Below, in pieces: positions 54,542 to 63,281 of a stretch of DNA of 64,000 nt. This stretch comes from Pseudomonadota bacterium (GTDB lineage: Bacteria > Pseudomonadota > Gammaproteobacteria > Burkholderiales > Methylophilaceae). The stretch lies in the NCBI GenBank assembly GCA_029563075.1, contig JAKQTN010000052.1, positions 122,737 through 186,736 on the forward strand, written 5' to 3'. The translations under genes and the position numbers were made by a program. Positions within the stretch are counted from its first letter, which is position 1. Every line of letters starts with the position of its first letter. The notes under the pieces were generated by a model. The model was not told the origin of the DNA, made no database searches, and saw nothing but the letters and a program-made list of their open reading frames with translations.

Positions 54542-54740
54542 GCTTTTCTCTCTAAATTTAAGCAGTTGCGGTAAACCGCGCATTATGAATTAAATCGGTA
54601 AAAATAGCAATAATTAGCCCGCGGCAAAAAACAATATAGTGTAATCCTGATTTAAAGTTGCGAAAACAAGTGCCGTTAACTCATTTATAGCACTTAGGAA
54701 CAACGATAAATTGTTACGATAAACCAGGACGGAAAATTAA

Positions 54741-54980
54741 ATGAAAATTACAGATAGAAATGCGTGTATGGAAGCATTCCAAACATTATGTGATGAAGCG
54801 CATGACAATGCAGATATGGATTTGCATGACTGTCAATACTGGGTTTTTGAGCGTGGCTACAGGGCGGCCGTTCAAGAACTGATGGACATCGCTGAAACTG
54901 GAGTTCAGGTTAAAAAGTTCGTATCCCCTAAACTCCAGAGCCTTGCGGAAAAATTAATCTGTGTGACCGACTGTGTGTAA
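54741..54980 (+). CDS. Small hypothetical protein, antisense-oriented between rpmE and rho
   Basis: A 79-residue acidic protein with no family I recognise. It has four Cys (NACMEAF, TLCDE, HDCQYW, and a C-terminal ICVTDCV with two), a predicted helical middle (RGYRAAVQELMDIAE) and no signal peptide. GGACGG precedes the ATG at suitable spacing. It is the only plus-strand gene between the minus-strand rho and rpmE, ending 14 bp before the rho stop, so a rho readthrough transcript would be antisense to it. Coding is likely but not certain. Confidence 0.55.
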   Translation: MKITDRNACMEAFQTLCDEAHDNADMDLHDCQYWVFERGYRAAVQELMDIAETGVQVKKFVSPKLQSLAEKLICVTDCV

Positions 54981-54993
54981 GTAGCTGTTTTTA

Positions 54994-56253
54994 CTATCCA
55001 CGGCGCATGCTGTCAAAAAAATCAGCATTGTTTTTGGTCGCTTTGATTTTGTCCAGCAAGAATTCCATCGCTTCCAGATCATCCATCGGGTAAAGCAGTT
55101 TGCGCAGCACCCATATTTTTTGCAGCACATCTTTTTCGATGAGCAGTTCTTCTTTACGTGTGCCGGATTTGTTTACGTTAATCGCAGGGTAGAGGCGTTT
55201 TTCGGCCATACGGCGGTCGAGATGAATCTCCATATTGCCGGTGCCTTTAAACTCCTCGTAGATCACATCGTCCATGCGCGAGCCAGTATCCACAAGGGCC
55301 GTCGCGATGATGGTCAGCGAGCCGCCTTCTTCGATATTACGCGCTGCGCCAAAGAATCTTTTCGGTTTTTGCAGCGCATTGGCGTCCACGCCACCTGTAA
55401 GCACTTTGCCCGAGGATGGAATCACCGTATTGTATGCGCGCGCCAGGCGGGTGATAGAGTCTAGCAAAATTACCACATCTTTTTTATGTTCAACCAGACG
55501 CTTGGCCTTCTCCAGCACCATTTCAGCCACTTGCACATGGCGCGTTGCTGGCTCATCAAAAGTAGAGGCAACTACTTCGCCCTTCACAGAGCGTGTCATT
55601 TCGGTCACTTCTTCGGGGCGTTCGTCAATCAGCAAAACAATCAAGATCACATCAGGATGGTTGGCAGTAATAGCGTGTGCGATGTTCTGCATCATCACCG
55701 TTTTACCACTTTTAGGGCTGGCAACCAATAAACCGCGCTGGCCACGGCCAATAGGCGCGATCATGTCAATGACGCGACTGGTGATGTTCTCTTCCCCGCG
55801 CATATCGCGCTCCAGCGTGAGCGGTTTGGTTGGAAACAGCGGAGTCAGGTTTTCGAATAAAATTTTATGCTTGGTGTTCTCTGGCGCTTCGCCATTCACC
55901 ATGTCAACTTTTACCAGTGCGAAGTAGCGTTCACCGTCTTTTGGGGTGCGAATCTCGCCCTGAATGGAGTCGCCTGTGTGCAGGTTAAAGCGGCGGATCT
56001 GTGATGGCGATACATAAATGTCATCCGTGCCCGCAAGGTATGAGGTATCCGGCGAGCGCAGGAAGCCAAAGCCGTCCTGTAACACTTCCAGCGTACCATC
56101 GCCATAAATGCTGTCGCCTTTTTTAGCCTTATTTTTCAGAATGGCAAAAATCAAATCCTGCTTGCGCATGCGGCTCGCATTTTCGATTTCGTTGGTAATT
56201 GCCATATCGACCAATTCGGTCACTGGAAGGTGTTTAAGATCGGATAGATGCAT
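54994..56253 (-). CDS. rho: Transcription termination factor Rho
   Basis: A 419-residue hexameric RNA helicase, same length as E. coli Rho. N-terminal [18 protein letters not shown], the RNA-binding cold-shock-like domain with [10 protein letters not shown] and [10 protein letters not shown], Walker [10 protein letters not shown], the Q-loop/R-loop TGGVDANAL and C-terminal [18 protein letters not shown]. It follows trxA by 88 bp; this leader may carry Rho autoregulation, though no motif was seen. Strongly conserved. Confidence 0.97.
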   Translation of the reverse strand: MHLSDLKHLPVTELVDMAITNEIENASRMRKQDLIFAILKNKAKKGDSIYGDGTLEVLQDGFGFLRSPDTSYLAGTDDIYVSPSQIRRFNLHTGDSIQGEIRTPKDGERYFALVKVDMVNGEAPENTKHKILFENLTPLFPTKPLTLERDMRGEENITSRVIDMIAPIGRGQRGLLVASPKSGKTVMMQNIAHAITANHPDVILIVLLIDERPEEVTEMTRSVKGEVVASTFDEPATRHVQVAEMVLEKAKRLVEHKKDVVILLDSITRLARAYNTVIPSSGKVLTGGVDANALQKPKRFFGAARNIEEGGSLTIIATALVDTGSRMDDVIYEEFKGTGNMEIHLDRRMAEKRLYPAINVNKSGTRKEELLIEKDVLQKIWVLRKLLYPMDDLEAMEFLLDKIKATKNNADFFDSMRRG

Positions 56254-56341
56254 GTGAGAACTCGCTAGAAGGGAATTACAAGAGAAGAAACAAAAGTTAA
56301 AGGAGGCTGACTTCTAGTTAAGAAATCAGCGCGGGTAAAAA

Positions 56342-56668
56342 TCAAATATTGCTATCAATAAACGCCGTTAATTGAGATTTGGATAAAGCGCCTACTTTAG
56401 TCGCTTCCACGCTACCATTTTTAAACAGCATCAAGGTGGGAATGCCACGAATGCCGTATTTAGGCGGTGTCTGCTGATTGTCATCAATATTGAGCTTAGC
56501 TACTTTCAGGCGTCCAGCATATTCTTTTGAAATGTCATCCAGAATTGGTGCAATCATTTTGCATGGGCCGCACCATTCGGCCCAGTAATCCACCAGAACA
56601 GGTAGTTGCGATTGCAACACCTCTTGCTCAAAAGCGGCATCGCTTAAATGGATAATATTTTCACTCAT
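56342..56668 (-). CDS. trxA: Thioredoxin 1
   Basis: A 108-residue cytoplasmic thioredoxin with active site [14 protein letters not shown], the buried Asp/Lys pair and cis-Pro in [10 protein letters not shown]. Length is standard. It reduces ribonucleotide reductase, methionine sulfoxide reductases and PAPS reductase. Upstream of rho, as in many betaproteobacteria. Confidence 0.97.
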   Translation of the reverse strand: MSENIIHLSDAAFEQEVLQSQLPVLVDYWAEWCGPCKMIAPILDDISKEYAGRLKVAKLNIDDNQQTPPKYGIRGIPTLMLFKNGSVEATKVGALSKSQLTAFIDSNI

Positions 56669-56815
56669 TATGACCTCTATATTGAAATTTTATGAATTGC
56701 AGGTGTTTGTAATAACCCAATAATCAAGCCAAGTTATGGTTGTTTGATGATTGCTAGGTTTTGGATTAGGAAACTATAACGATAATTTAGCATAAGTATA
56801 GCAATATCGCCTGAG

Positions 56816-58357
56816 TTATATCAAGCTGTATTGAAAGCGTTCAAATCTTGCTGTGCGCTCGACTAATTTCTTGATCAGTATAATGCTGAAACTTTTATCA
56901 ACGCTAAGTCTTAGCACATCGCCTGCTTTACAGAACCCGCGTGCCGTAATAATGCTTGCTGTTTGTTTGATGCTGCCAAGCTCTGGCAACATCAAGGCCT
57001 CACCTTCCAAAGCGCTTTTTTCGAATTTTGCGCTAACGGCGGTAGCGCTGGGCGAAATCAGCTCCAGACCCACATCGAGCTGATTCAAGTCATTGATATG
57101 TGCCCAGCGCAACACAGCCAGTTCCCACTGCTTGCTTTTGCTGTTTTTCATCGTGACTACGTCGCCAATGCGCGCTGATGCTTGGGATGAGCTGAATTTA
57201 CGCAGGGCACAGCCGCCTGCACTGACATTTAAAACCTGCCAGCGAGAAGGCTTGATTTCACCGATTGTATTTGCATGCTGGGCAAAGGTGCTGCTGTCCT
57301 CATGTAGTAAATGATAGGCTGCCATTAATCCGACGCCTAATTCTACACCGTCACTTTTCTTGATTCTGGAAAACACGCGCTGTTGCGCTTTACCAAAATT
57401 TTTAATGAGGCGCGCAAGCAAATCTTCATAATGGCTCTCACGAGCGTTGACTGGCAGGCTGCCGTCATCTGGCACAATGCCTTCTTGCAGCAGTTTGATG
57501 TGGTGATGGATTTGCCTGGCCACATTCACTGTAATGAGAAGAATATCTGTCGCATCGTTCGGAATATCCTGATTCTTGGCAAATGGAACAGGTGGCTTAT
57601 TACCGTCAAGTGCGATCAGGAATACCCCCGCAGGGTTTTCTATCAGGCCAAGCGGTCGCAGTTCTGCATGCTCAGCTATGTTGGAAAGATAAACGTCAGC
57701 TTTTAATATATCCGCATTTGCAAGATGTTGCGGATCTGTCAGTGCCATCAATAACACTTGTTTGTAGATCAGGTTGACAGAGCTTGTGTTATTTACAGAA
57801 AATTGATCTGCAACCGGTAACGCTTCCGCAGTTTGTTGCAACGCGCAGAAATATAGCTGATGCACTTCTGACCATAGGCTGGCGGGCGGAGTGCGGTAGC
57901 TTAGATGGTGAACTAAAGCGATTTCTTTAAGCGCATGAATTGCCCGTTGCACCACTTGCGCAGTGCTTTTGCTGTTATTCAGATTTAAGATTTTGTTTTG
58001 CAAATCCACTAAAGCAAACTTGTAACCGTAGGCGAATTCTTGCCACAGTTTCATGGCGGCATCGACAAAGGCTTGCTCGGTTTTGGAAATAGGCAGACTG
58101 GCACTGCTAAAATGCGGAATCAAGTCTTGATAAATCTGAATGGCAGTCGGGCGATATAACTCCAGCGCATTAAAGCGGTTTGCAAATGCCACTTTCTGGC
58201 TGTTTAAAATTTGCAATTCGTCGATTAAGTCTGTTGCGGCAGAGATGGGGTCACCCAATGGGAGTTTCTGGATGAACTCGTTGATTTTATGCGCACGTGT
58301 TTCCGCCAATAAAATTGGATTTTCATCTAAATTTGGTAGCTTAAGGCTGATTGGCAT
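56816..58357 (-). CDS. PilZ-like cyclic-di-GMP-binding protein, 513 aa
   Basis: A 513-residue soluble protein, helical in the first ~330 residues. A PilZ-type segment follows: WQVLNVSAGGCALRKF (the N/DxSxxG part, with an upstream Arg in KPSRWQVLN) at ~residue 380, then IGDVVTMKN and a region WELAVLRWAH typical of PilZ barrels. The RxxxR half is not clear, so cyclic-di-GMP binding is likely but unproven. Monocistronic, divergent from the TlpA-like gene. It could read the cyclic-di-GMP level set by RpfG, which is in the same window. Confidence 0.6.
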   Translation of the reverse strand: MPISLKLPNLDENPILLAETRAHKINEFIQKLPLGDPISAATDLIDELQILNSQKVAFANRFNALELYRPTAIQIYQDLIPHFSSASLPISKTEQAFVDAAMKLWQEFAYGYKFALVDLQNKILNLNNSKSTAQVVQRAIHALKEIALVHHLSYRTPPASLWSEVHQLYFCALQQTAEALPVADQFSVNNTSSVNLIYKQVLLMALTDPQHLANADILKADVYLSNIAEHAELRPLGLIENPAGVFLIALDGNKPPVPFAKNQDIPNDATDILLITVNVARQIHHHIKLLQEGIVPDDGSLPVNARESHYEDLLARLIKNFGKAQQRVFSRIKKSDGVELGVGLMAAYHLLHEDSSTFAQHANTIGEIKPSRWQVLNVSAGGCALRKFSSSQASARIGDVVTMKNSKSKQWELAVLRWAHINDLNQLDVGLELISPSATAVSAKFEKSALEGEALMLPELGSIKQTASIITARGFCKAGDVLRLSVDKSFSIILIKKLVERTARFERFQYSLI

Positions 58358-58441
58358 ATAAACTCCGCTAGTAATGCTTTATATTAGAACCTAATTTTAA
58401 ATTTGTCACTTTTTTGCTTATTTTTAGATTATAAAAAGCCC

Positions 58442-58918
58442 ATGCTATATAAAAAATCACTTTTTTGCTTAATTTTAACTGCGGTTTTGCTTAGCTCACC
58501 TATCTTTGCACTGGCTGCAAATAGTTTTGCGCTAAAAGATACAGAGGGTAAAAAGCATACGCTGTCCCAATATAAGGGCAAATGGGTGATTGTCAACTAC
58601 TGGGCAACTTGGTGCCCGCCTTGCCTGGAAGAGGTGCCCGATCTGGTCGCGTTGTATGATAGCCGCAAAAACAAAGATGTCATGATTATCGGCGTGGCTT
58701 TTGATTACCAAAGTGCAAAAGAGGTGGCCGAGTATGTGGATGACATGCTGATGTCGTACCCTATCGTGCTGGGGGATGATGAAGTAACCAAGCAAATTGG
58801 CAATGTAGAGGTATTGCCCACCAGTTACATTTACAACCCGCGTGGCGAACTCGTTAAAACCAAGCGTGGCTTGGTCACCAAGCAATATCTTGAATCGTTA
58901 ATGGCGCGCGAAAAGTAA
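58442..58918 (+). CDS. TlpA/ResA-like periplasmic thioredoxin
   Basis: A 158-residue exported thioredoxin-fold protein. The signal peptide (MLYKKSLFCLILTAVLL...) ends FALAA; the active site is YWATWCPPCLEEVPDL (WCPPC) and the cis-Pro loop is VEVLPTSYIYNP. Such proteins reduce periplasmic disulfides, often for cytochrome or oxidase maturation. It is not the ccmG of this genome, which lies in the ccm operon. An in-frame start 39 bp earlier would place charged residues before the signal and is less likely. Confidence 0.88.
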   Translation: MLYKKSLFCLILTAVLLSSPIFALAANSFALKDTEGKKHTLSQYKGKWVIVNYWATWCPPCLEEVPDLVALYDSRKNKDVMIIGVAFDYQSAKEVAEYVDDMLMSYPIVLGDDEVTKQIGNVEVLPTSYIYNPRGELVKTKRGLVTKQYLESLMAREK

Positions 58919-58962
58919 TAACCTGGTTTTAGCTTCTCGCGGTTGCGGGTTGATGCCGTTGG

Positions 58963-59265
58963 TTAGGCAGGTACAGCAATACTGTTACCGGCTTCGTCCA
59001 GAATATTGAGCTGGTTCTCTTCGGCAAAGTGCATCAGCTGCTCAAAGCCTTCCGGATTGCGCTCTTTCAGCTTCATGTCGACTGTCAGGCAGCGTACGCC
59101 ATTAACTACTTCCGGCCTCAGGTAAGGCGAGTAGCGTAATTTCCGGTTTTCGCCAAACGTGGCAAAGGTGCTGCACATACGGTCTACCCAGTCACTTGGG
59201 CGAAAAGGTTTGCCGGCACGTGTCAGGCCTTGAATTGTAATTTCTACAGGTTTTTCTGTTGTCAT
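58963..59265 (-). CDS. DUF3579 family protein
   Basis: A ~100-residue soluble protein with ITIQGLTRAGKPFRPSDWVDRMCS near the N-terminus (shown by GKPFRPSDW), SPYLRPEVVNG and VDMKLKERNP, matching the DUF3579 family of betaproteobacteria. Function unknown. The ATG at 59265 (MTTEKP) is preferred; 59280 is also possible. It lies 34 bp after the BON lipoprotein gene in the same direction. Confidence 0.75.
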   Translation of the reverse strand: MTTEKPVEITIQGLTRAGKPFRPSDWVDRMCSTFATFGENRKLRYSPYLRPEVVNGVRCLTVDMKLKERNPEGFEQLMHFAEENQLNILDEAGNSIAVPA

Positions 59266-59298
59266 GGTGTTCATTTCCATAATGTTTAGTTCACATGC

Positions 59299-59895
59299 TT
59301 AATTCATATACTCAAATACTTTAACCACTTTGCTCACGCCATCGGTGTTGCGCGCGATCTCCACAGCGGCATCTGCTTCTGCTTTGTTAACAATGCCAAG
59401 CAAATACACTACGCTATTTTCAGTCACGACTTTCACGTAGTTGGCTGGAAACTGGTTTTCCGTCACAAACTTTGTTTTAACTTTAGAAGTTAAATACGTG
59501 TCGTTGCTACGCGAGCTGAGTGAGGTTTTTGGCCCAACCGCAATTTCGTTCGTCACTGCGCGTACATTGGCAATGTTTTTTACGAACTCTTCGGCCTTGG
59601 CTTTGATCGCTTCATCAGGCGCTTCTCCGGTAAGCAGCACATTACGGTTGTAGCTGGTGACATTCACATGTGTATTCTCACCTAGTGTGGTTTCCATATA
59701 TTTAACTGCTTTCAGCTCAATATTTTCATCTTCCACATAAATGCCGGAGGTGCGCCGATCCGCCGCCAAAGCGCCGCCAGCCGCTGCCCCACCTACTACT
59801 GCAGGCGCGCACGCCGTTATAGATGTAACAACGGCGATACATAGAAATACTTTAGCGATGATATGTTTGCCTGAATGGCAGTAAGCTGGATTCAT
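59299..59895 (-). CDS. BON-domain lipoprotein (DolP/YraP-like)
   Basis: A 198-residue envelope lipoprotein. The lipobox lies in SITAC with Ala at +2, so it should go to the outer membrane. Two BON domains follow (~55-120 and ~130-198), each a binding unit for phospholipids; YLLGIVNKAEADAA marks the second. E. coli DolP (YraP) has this plan and guards outer membrane integrity. The gene order rsmI/yraN then a BON lipoprotein is the E. coli yraL-yraN-diaA-dolP region without diaA. ATG at 59895 is chosen over a frame 63 bp longer. Confidence 0.85.
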   Translation of the reverse strand: MNPAYCHSGKHIIAKVFLCIAVVTSITACAPAVVGGAAAGGALAADRRTSGIYVEDENIELKAVKYMETTLGENTHVNVTSYNRNVLLTGEAPDEAIKAKAEEFVKNIANVRAVTNEIAVGPKTSLSSRSNDTYLTSKVKTKFVTENQFPANYVKVVTENSVVYLLGIVNKAEADAAVEIARNTDGVSKVVKVFEYMN

Positions 59896-59979
59896 TGACG
59901 ACTCCTTAAAGAATGAGGGCAGTTGAAAAATATGGGAATTATAATTTGTAACCATCAATTTGTGCGAATGATACGCCCT

Positions 59980-60333
59980 TTATGCGTCAAATGCATTACG
60001 TATCCATTCGATACTTTGCAAGTCGTTCGTGCGCATTAAAATAGCATCAAAACGACAAGCGCTTGAGCCATGTTGCTGTAAGTAATGTTGAGCTGTCAAA
60101 ATCAGTTTTTTCTGTTTTTGCGGCGTAATGCTGCTGGCCGCGCTACCAAACTGGCTGTTGCTTCTTAGCCGCACCTCAATAAACACAAGGGTTTGGGCAT
60201 CATTCATGATTAAATCAATTTCACCAAACCGGCAGTGATAATTCTGCGTTACAAGTTTAAGGCCGTGGTTCGTCAAAAAAGTTGCAGCTAATTTTTCCGC
60301 TTCCAGACCGGCGTTGTTTTTGTTTAATAACAT
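59980..60333 (-). CDS. yraN: UPF0102 family protein YraN
   Basis: A 117-residue predicted endonuclease-like protein of unknown function. It has GLEAEKLAATFL, the nuclease-fold core CRFGEIDLIMND and LVFIEVRLRSNSQFGSA, which fit the UPF0102 family (the Asp and the ExK-like EVR). It is divergent from rsmI, the conserved neighbourhood. Confidence 0.92.
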   Translation of the reverse strand: MLLNKNNAGLEAEKLAATFLTNHGLKLVTQNYHCRFGEIDLIMNDAQTLVFIEVRLRSNSQFGSAASSITPQKQKKLILTAQHYLQQHGSSACRFDAILMRTNDLQSIEWIRNAFDA

Positions 60334-60368
60334 AGGCGTTATGATGGCTTTAGCTTAGAATTAAAAAA

Positions 60369-61253
60369 ATGAAGCAAGAAGGCATATTATATGTGGTCGC
60401 CACACCAATCGGCAATTTGGGCGACATTACCCTGCGCGCGCTGGAAATTTTAAAAAGCGTGGATTCGATTGCGGCCGAGGATACACGCCACACCTCAGGG
60501 TTATTGTCGCATTTTGGCGTCAGCAAAAAACTCATTGCCGTGCATGAACATAACGAGCTTCAATCGGCTGAAAAACTATTGATGCAACTGAAAGCGGGTG
60601 AAAATATTGCGCTGGTGACGGACGCAGGCACGCCCGGCATTAGCGACCCGGGCGCGCTGGTCGTTGATTTGGTGCGTAAGGCCGGGGTGAAAGTCGTGCC
60701 GGTTCCTGGCGTAAGCGCGGTGATTGCTGCTTTGTCGGCCAGTGGCATCACGCAGAATGGTTTTTATTTTCATGGATTTTTGCCTGCCAGTGGCGCGGCG
60801 CGGCGCAAGATATTACAAGAATTAGCGGCTCAATCCGTGACTTTGGTGTTTTACGAGGCGCCGCACCGCATTGTGGAATGCGTTGCAGACCTGAATGCGA
60901 TATTGGGTGGCGAACGCCGCATTACCTTTGCACGCGAGCTGACCAAGACGTTTGAAACGATTTACACCTGCCCGCTCAGCCTTGCCTGTGCTTGGCTGCA
61001 GGCCGATGCCAATCAGCAGCGGGGCGAGTTCGTGTTGCTTGTCGAGGCTGCACCTTTGCAGGAAGCAGCAGAGATTAGTGAGGAAGCGCAGCGTGTATTA
61101 AAATGCCTGCTGGCGGAATTGCCACTGAAACAGGCTGTTAAATTGGCGACAGAAATTACGAATGAAAAGAAAAATGCACTTTACGACCTGGCTTTAAAGA
61201 TTAAAAATGAAGGATATATCGATGACAAAAAACCTCACCATCACGCGCCCTGA
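60369..61253 (+). CDS. rsmI: 16S rRNA (cytidine1402-2'-O)-methyltransferase RsmI
   Basis: A 294-residue SAM-dependent tetrapyrrole-methylase-fold enzyme that 2'-O-methylates C1402 of 16S rRNA. It has [18 protein letters not shown] at the N-terminus, [28 protein letters not shown] and [15 protein letters not shown]. Length is typical (E. coli 286). Its 3' end overlaps pyrC by 32 bp. Confidence 0.95.
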   Translation: MKQEGILYVVATPIGNLGDITLRALEILKSVDSIAAEDTRHTSGLLSHFGVSKKLIAVHEHNELQSAEKLLMQLKAGENIALVTDAGTPGISDPGALVVDLVRKAGVKVVPVPGVSAVIAALSASGITQNGFYFHGFLPASGAARRKILQELAAQSVTLVFYEAPHRIVECVADLNAILGGERRITFARELTKTFETIYTCPLSLACAWLQADANQQRGEFVLLVEAAPLQEAAEISEEAQRVLKCLLAELPLKQAVKLATEITNEKKNALYDLALKIKNEGYIDDKKPHHHAP

Positions 61254-62256
61254 CGATTGGCACTTGCACTTGCGTGATGGCGCTGCGCTTCAGGCTGTGC
61301 TGCCTGATACGGCGCGACGATTCGCCCGCGCGATTGTGATGCCCAATCTGCGCCCGCCGGTGACTTTCACCGAACTAGCGGCCGAATATCGCCAGCGAAT
61401 TCTGAGCACCCTGCCGCAAGGAATGGTTTTTGAGCCGTTGATGACGCTGTATCTCACAGACAATACCAGTGCTGATGAAATTAAAAAGGCCAAAGCAAGC
61501 GGCATCATTCACGGTGTAAAGCTTTATCCGGCTGGCGCTACGACCAACTCGGATTCCGGCGTGACAGATTTGCTTAAATGCGATGCCGCGCTGCAAGCCA
61601 TGCAGGAAGTCGGCATGCCCTTGCTCGTGCATGCAGAAGTGACCGATGCGGATGTGGATGTGTTCGACCGCGAAAAAGTGTTTATCGACCGCCACATGGC
61701 GCCTTTGATTAAACGTTTTCCATCGCTGAAAGTGGTGTTTGAGCATATCACCACCAAAGACGCGGCAGATTTTGTGACAAGCGCGCCGGCCAATGTTGCG
61801 GCGACCATTACCGCACACCATTTGCTGATGAATCGTAACGACATGTTCACAGGCGGCATTCGCCCGCATCACTACTGCCTGCCAGTTTTGAAGCGCGAAG
61901 AACATCGGTTGGCCTTAGTCAAAGCGGCAACGTCCGGCAACCCAAAATTTTTTCTGGGTACGGATAGTGCGCCGCACGCCAAACACACTAAAGAAGCTGC
62001 TTGCGGTTGTGCCGGCATCTATACAGCGCATGCGGCGATCGAGTTATATGCCGAGGCCTTTGAAGCTGCTAAAGCGCTGGATAAACTGGAAGCCTTTGCC
62101 AGCTTTTATGGCGCGGATTTTTACAACCTGCCGCGAAATACCGATAAAATCACGCTGCAAAAATCCAGCTGGCAGGCGCCAAATGAACTACCGATGGGCA
62201 GCGACAGTCTAGTACCTCTAAGGGCGGGACAGCAGGTGCACTGGAAGTTACTTTAA
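61222..62256 (+). CDS. pyrC: Dihydroorotase (class II)
   Basis: A 344-residue zinc enzyme for the third step of pyrimidine synthesis. Metal ligands: HLHLRDG near the N-terminus, the carboxylated Lys in HGVKLYPAG, His in LVHAEV and FEHITT, and the Asp of [11 protein letters not shown] at 61222 has GAAGGA upstream inside rsmI and overlaps the rsmI 3' end by 32 bp; an in-frame ATG at 61207 lacks a good site. Length matches E. coli PyrC (348). Confidence 0.95.
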   Translation: MTKNLTITRPDDWHLHLRDGAALQAVLPDTARRFARAIVMPNLRPPVTFTELAAEYRQRILSTLPQGMVFEPLMTLYLTDNTSADEIKKAKASGIIHGVKLYPAGATTNSDSGVTDLLKCDAALQAMQEVGMPLLVHAEVTDADVDVFDREKVFIDRHMAPLIKRFPSLKVVFEHITTKDAADFVTSAPANVAATITAHHLLMNRNDMFTGGIRPHHYCLPVLKREEHRLALVKAATSGNPKFFLGTDSAPHAKHTKEAACGCAGIYTAHAAIELYAEAFEAAKALDKLEAFASFYGADFYNLPRNTDKITLQKSSWQAPNELPMGSDSLVPLRAGQQVHWKLL

Positions 62257-62271
62257 ATATTGAGGTGAAAT

Positions 62272-62775
62272 ATGCGTTTTTCTAAAACAGAACTGATGCT
62301 TGTTGGTTTGGCTATCGGCTTTGCAAGCATGCCAGCGCTGGCAGCCTTGACGGATGAGATCAATCAGACCAGCTATCAGCGCGATTTTAAGCGGCTAGAT
62401 GTGGATGGCGATGGAAAAGTAAATGCCAAAGAAATTAAAAAAGACAGCCTGTTTGATTTCAGCGGGTTCAGCAAAGCGGATACAAACCACAATGGCAGCC
62501 TGAATGAAGACGAATACGCCACTTATAAATCGGCCGTGCAGCAAAAAGAAGCTAAGCAAGCCGCCACTGATAGTGCTATTACCGCGAAAATAAAGTCCAA
62601 ATACTTACTCGAAAAAGGCATTAAAAGTCTTAAAGTCAGCGTAGAAACCAAGGATAATATTGTCGCGCTAAGCGGCTTTGTGGATAACGAAGCGACTAAA
62701 GTACGTGCGGGACAAATCGCGGCGAGCGTGAAAGGCGTTAAATCGGTTAGTAATGGTTTGGTTGTAAAACCTTAA
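62272..62775 (+). CDS. Exported EF-hand plus BON-domain protein
   Basis: A 167-residue protein with signal peptide (ending ALA). Two EF-hand loops follow at ~residues 43-54 (DVDGDGKVNAKE) and ~70-81 (DTNHNGSLNEDE), both of Ca-binding type, then a BON domain (~98-167: AKIKSKYLLEKG, LSGFVDNEATKVRAGQ). The EF-hands lack the Pro at loop position 2 that marks lanmodulin, so lanthanide binding is not indicated. It starts 16 bp after pyrC. Function unknown; probably a periplasmic calcium-dependent envelope protein. Confidence 0.8.
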   Translation: MRFSKTELMLVGLAIGFASMPALAALTDEINQTSYQRDFKRLDVDGDGKVNAKEIKKDSLFDFSGFSKADTNHNGSLNEDEYATYKSAVQQKEAKQAATDSAITAKIKSKYLLEKGIKSLKVSVETKDNIVALSGFVDNEATKVRAGQIAASVKGVKSVSNGLVVKP

Positions 62776-62856
62776 AATAGATGCTCTGGAAGCCGCATGG
62801 ATATTGGTCTGCAGCATATCAAAACATGCTGTAAGTACTAAAGCCTTGTTCATCTG

Positions 62857-62865
62857 TGATAGAAT
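62857..62865 (+). promoter_or_regulatory. Extended -10 promoter element for rnpB
   Basis: TGATAGAAT (extended -10; hexamer TAGAAT at 62860-62865) ends 7 bp before the first base of RNase P RNA, the expected start distance. No clear -35. Confidence 0.55.
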
Positions 62866-62871
62866 AACACT

Positions 62872-63203
62872 GAAGCTAGCCAGACAGTCGCCGCTTAGTA
62901 ATAAGGGGAGGAAAGTCCGGGCTGCACAGAGCGGGATGACGGCTAACGGCCGTACGTCGCGAGACGAGGAATAGGGCCACAGAGACGAGCGTATTAAGTT
63001 ACGGTGAAACGCGGCAACCTCTACCCGGAGCAATATCAAATAGGCATGCGCAGTGAGCGAGCAATCGCTCACCCAAGGCGGCTCGTTGGAGCATGCGGGT
63101 AGGTAGCTTGAGGCGTGCGGCAACGTACGTCCTAGAGGAATGACCGCCACGCGCGAGGGGCAACCCAAGCACGAACAGAACCCGGCCTACAGGCCGACTT
63201 CAC
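62872..63203 (+). ncRNA. rnpB: RNase P RNA (class A, betaproteobacterial type), probably chimeric
   Basis: About 332 nt. The universal blocks are present: CAGACAGTCGC, GGGGAGGAAAGTCCGGGCT, CCACAGAGACGAG, GGTGAAACGCGGCAACC, CAAATAGG, CGGGTAGG and ACAGAACCCGGCC. The P12-P14 region is of the short betaproteobacterial form. P3 is a small CTTA-GTAA-TAAG hairpin, P18 has a GCAA tetraloop, and P16 pairs GCATGC with GCATGC. However, P1 (GAAGCTAGCC with GGCCGACTTC) has two mismatches and P2 (GACAGTC with GACCGCC) two A-C mismatches, so the 5' strand and the last ~60 nt do not match each other (see findings). Confidence 0.88.
63131..63144 (+). other. Suspected junction within rnpB
   Basis: CCTAGAGGAATGAC is a conserved block between P18 and the 3' strand of P2. 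To the left the RNA is self-consistent; to the right the strands of P2 and P1 no longer match the 5' half, and from ~63230 the sequence becomes GC-rich and unlike the rest of the window. A join of two genomes at this conserved stretch would explain it. Confidence 0.5.
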
Positions 63204-63281
63204 TCTTTCTTTGTTTTAGACGCGGTCACGAGACTGCGTGCGCTGTGGCGTGTGAGCCACAGCGACTCGGAAGGCCAACGC

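Noticed and set aside
62272..62775. Lanmodulin-like lanthanide protein
   Set aside because: EF-hand loops lack the Pro at position 2, there are only two of them, and a BON domain follows.
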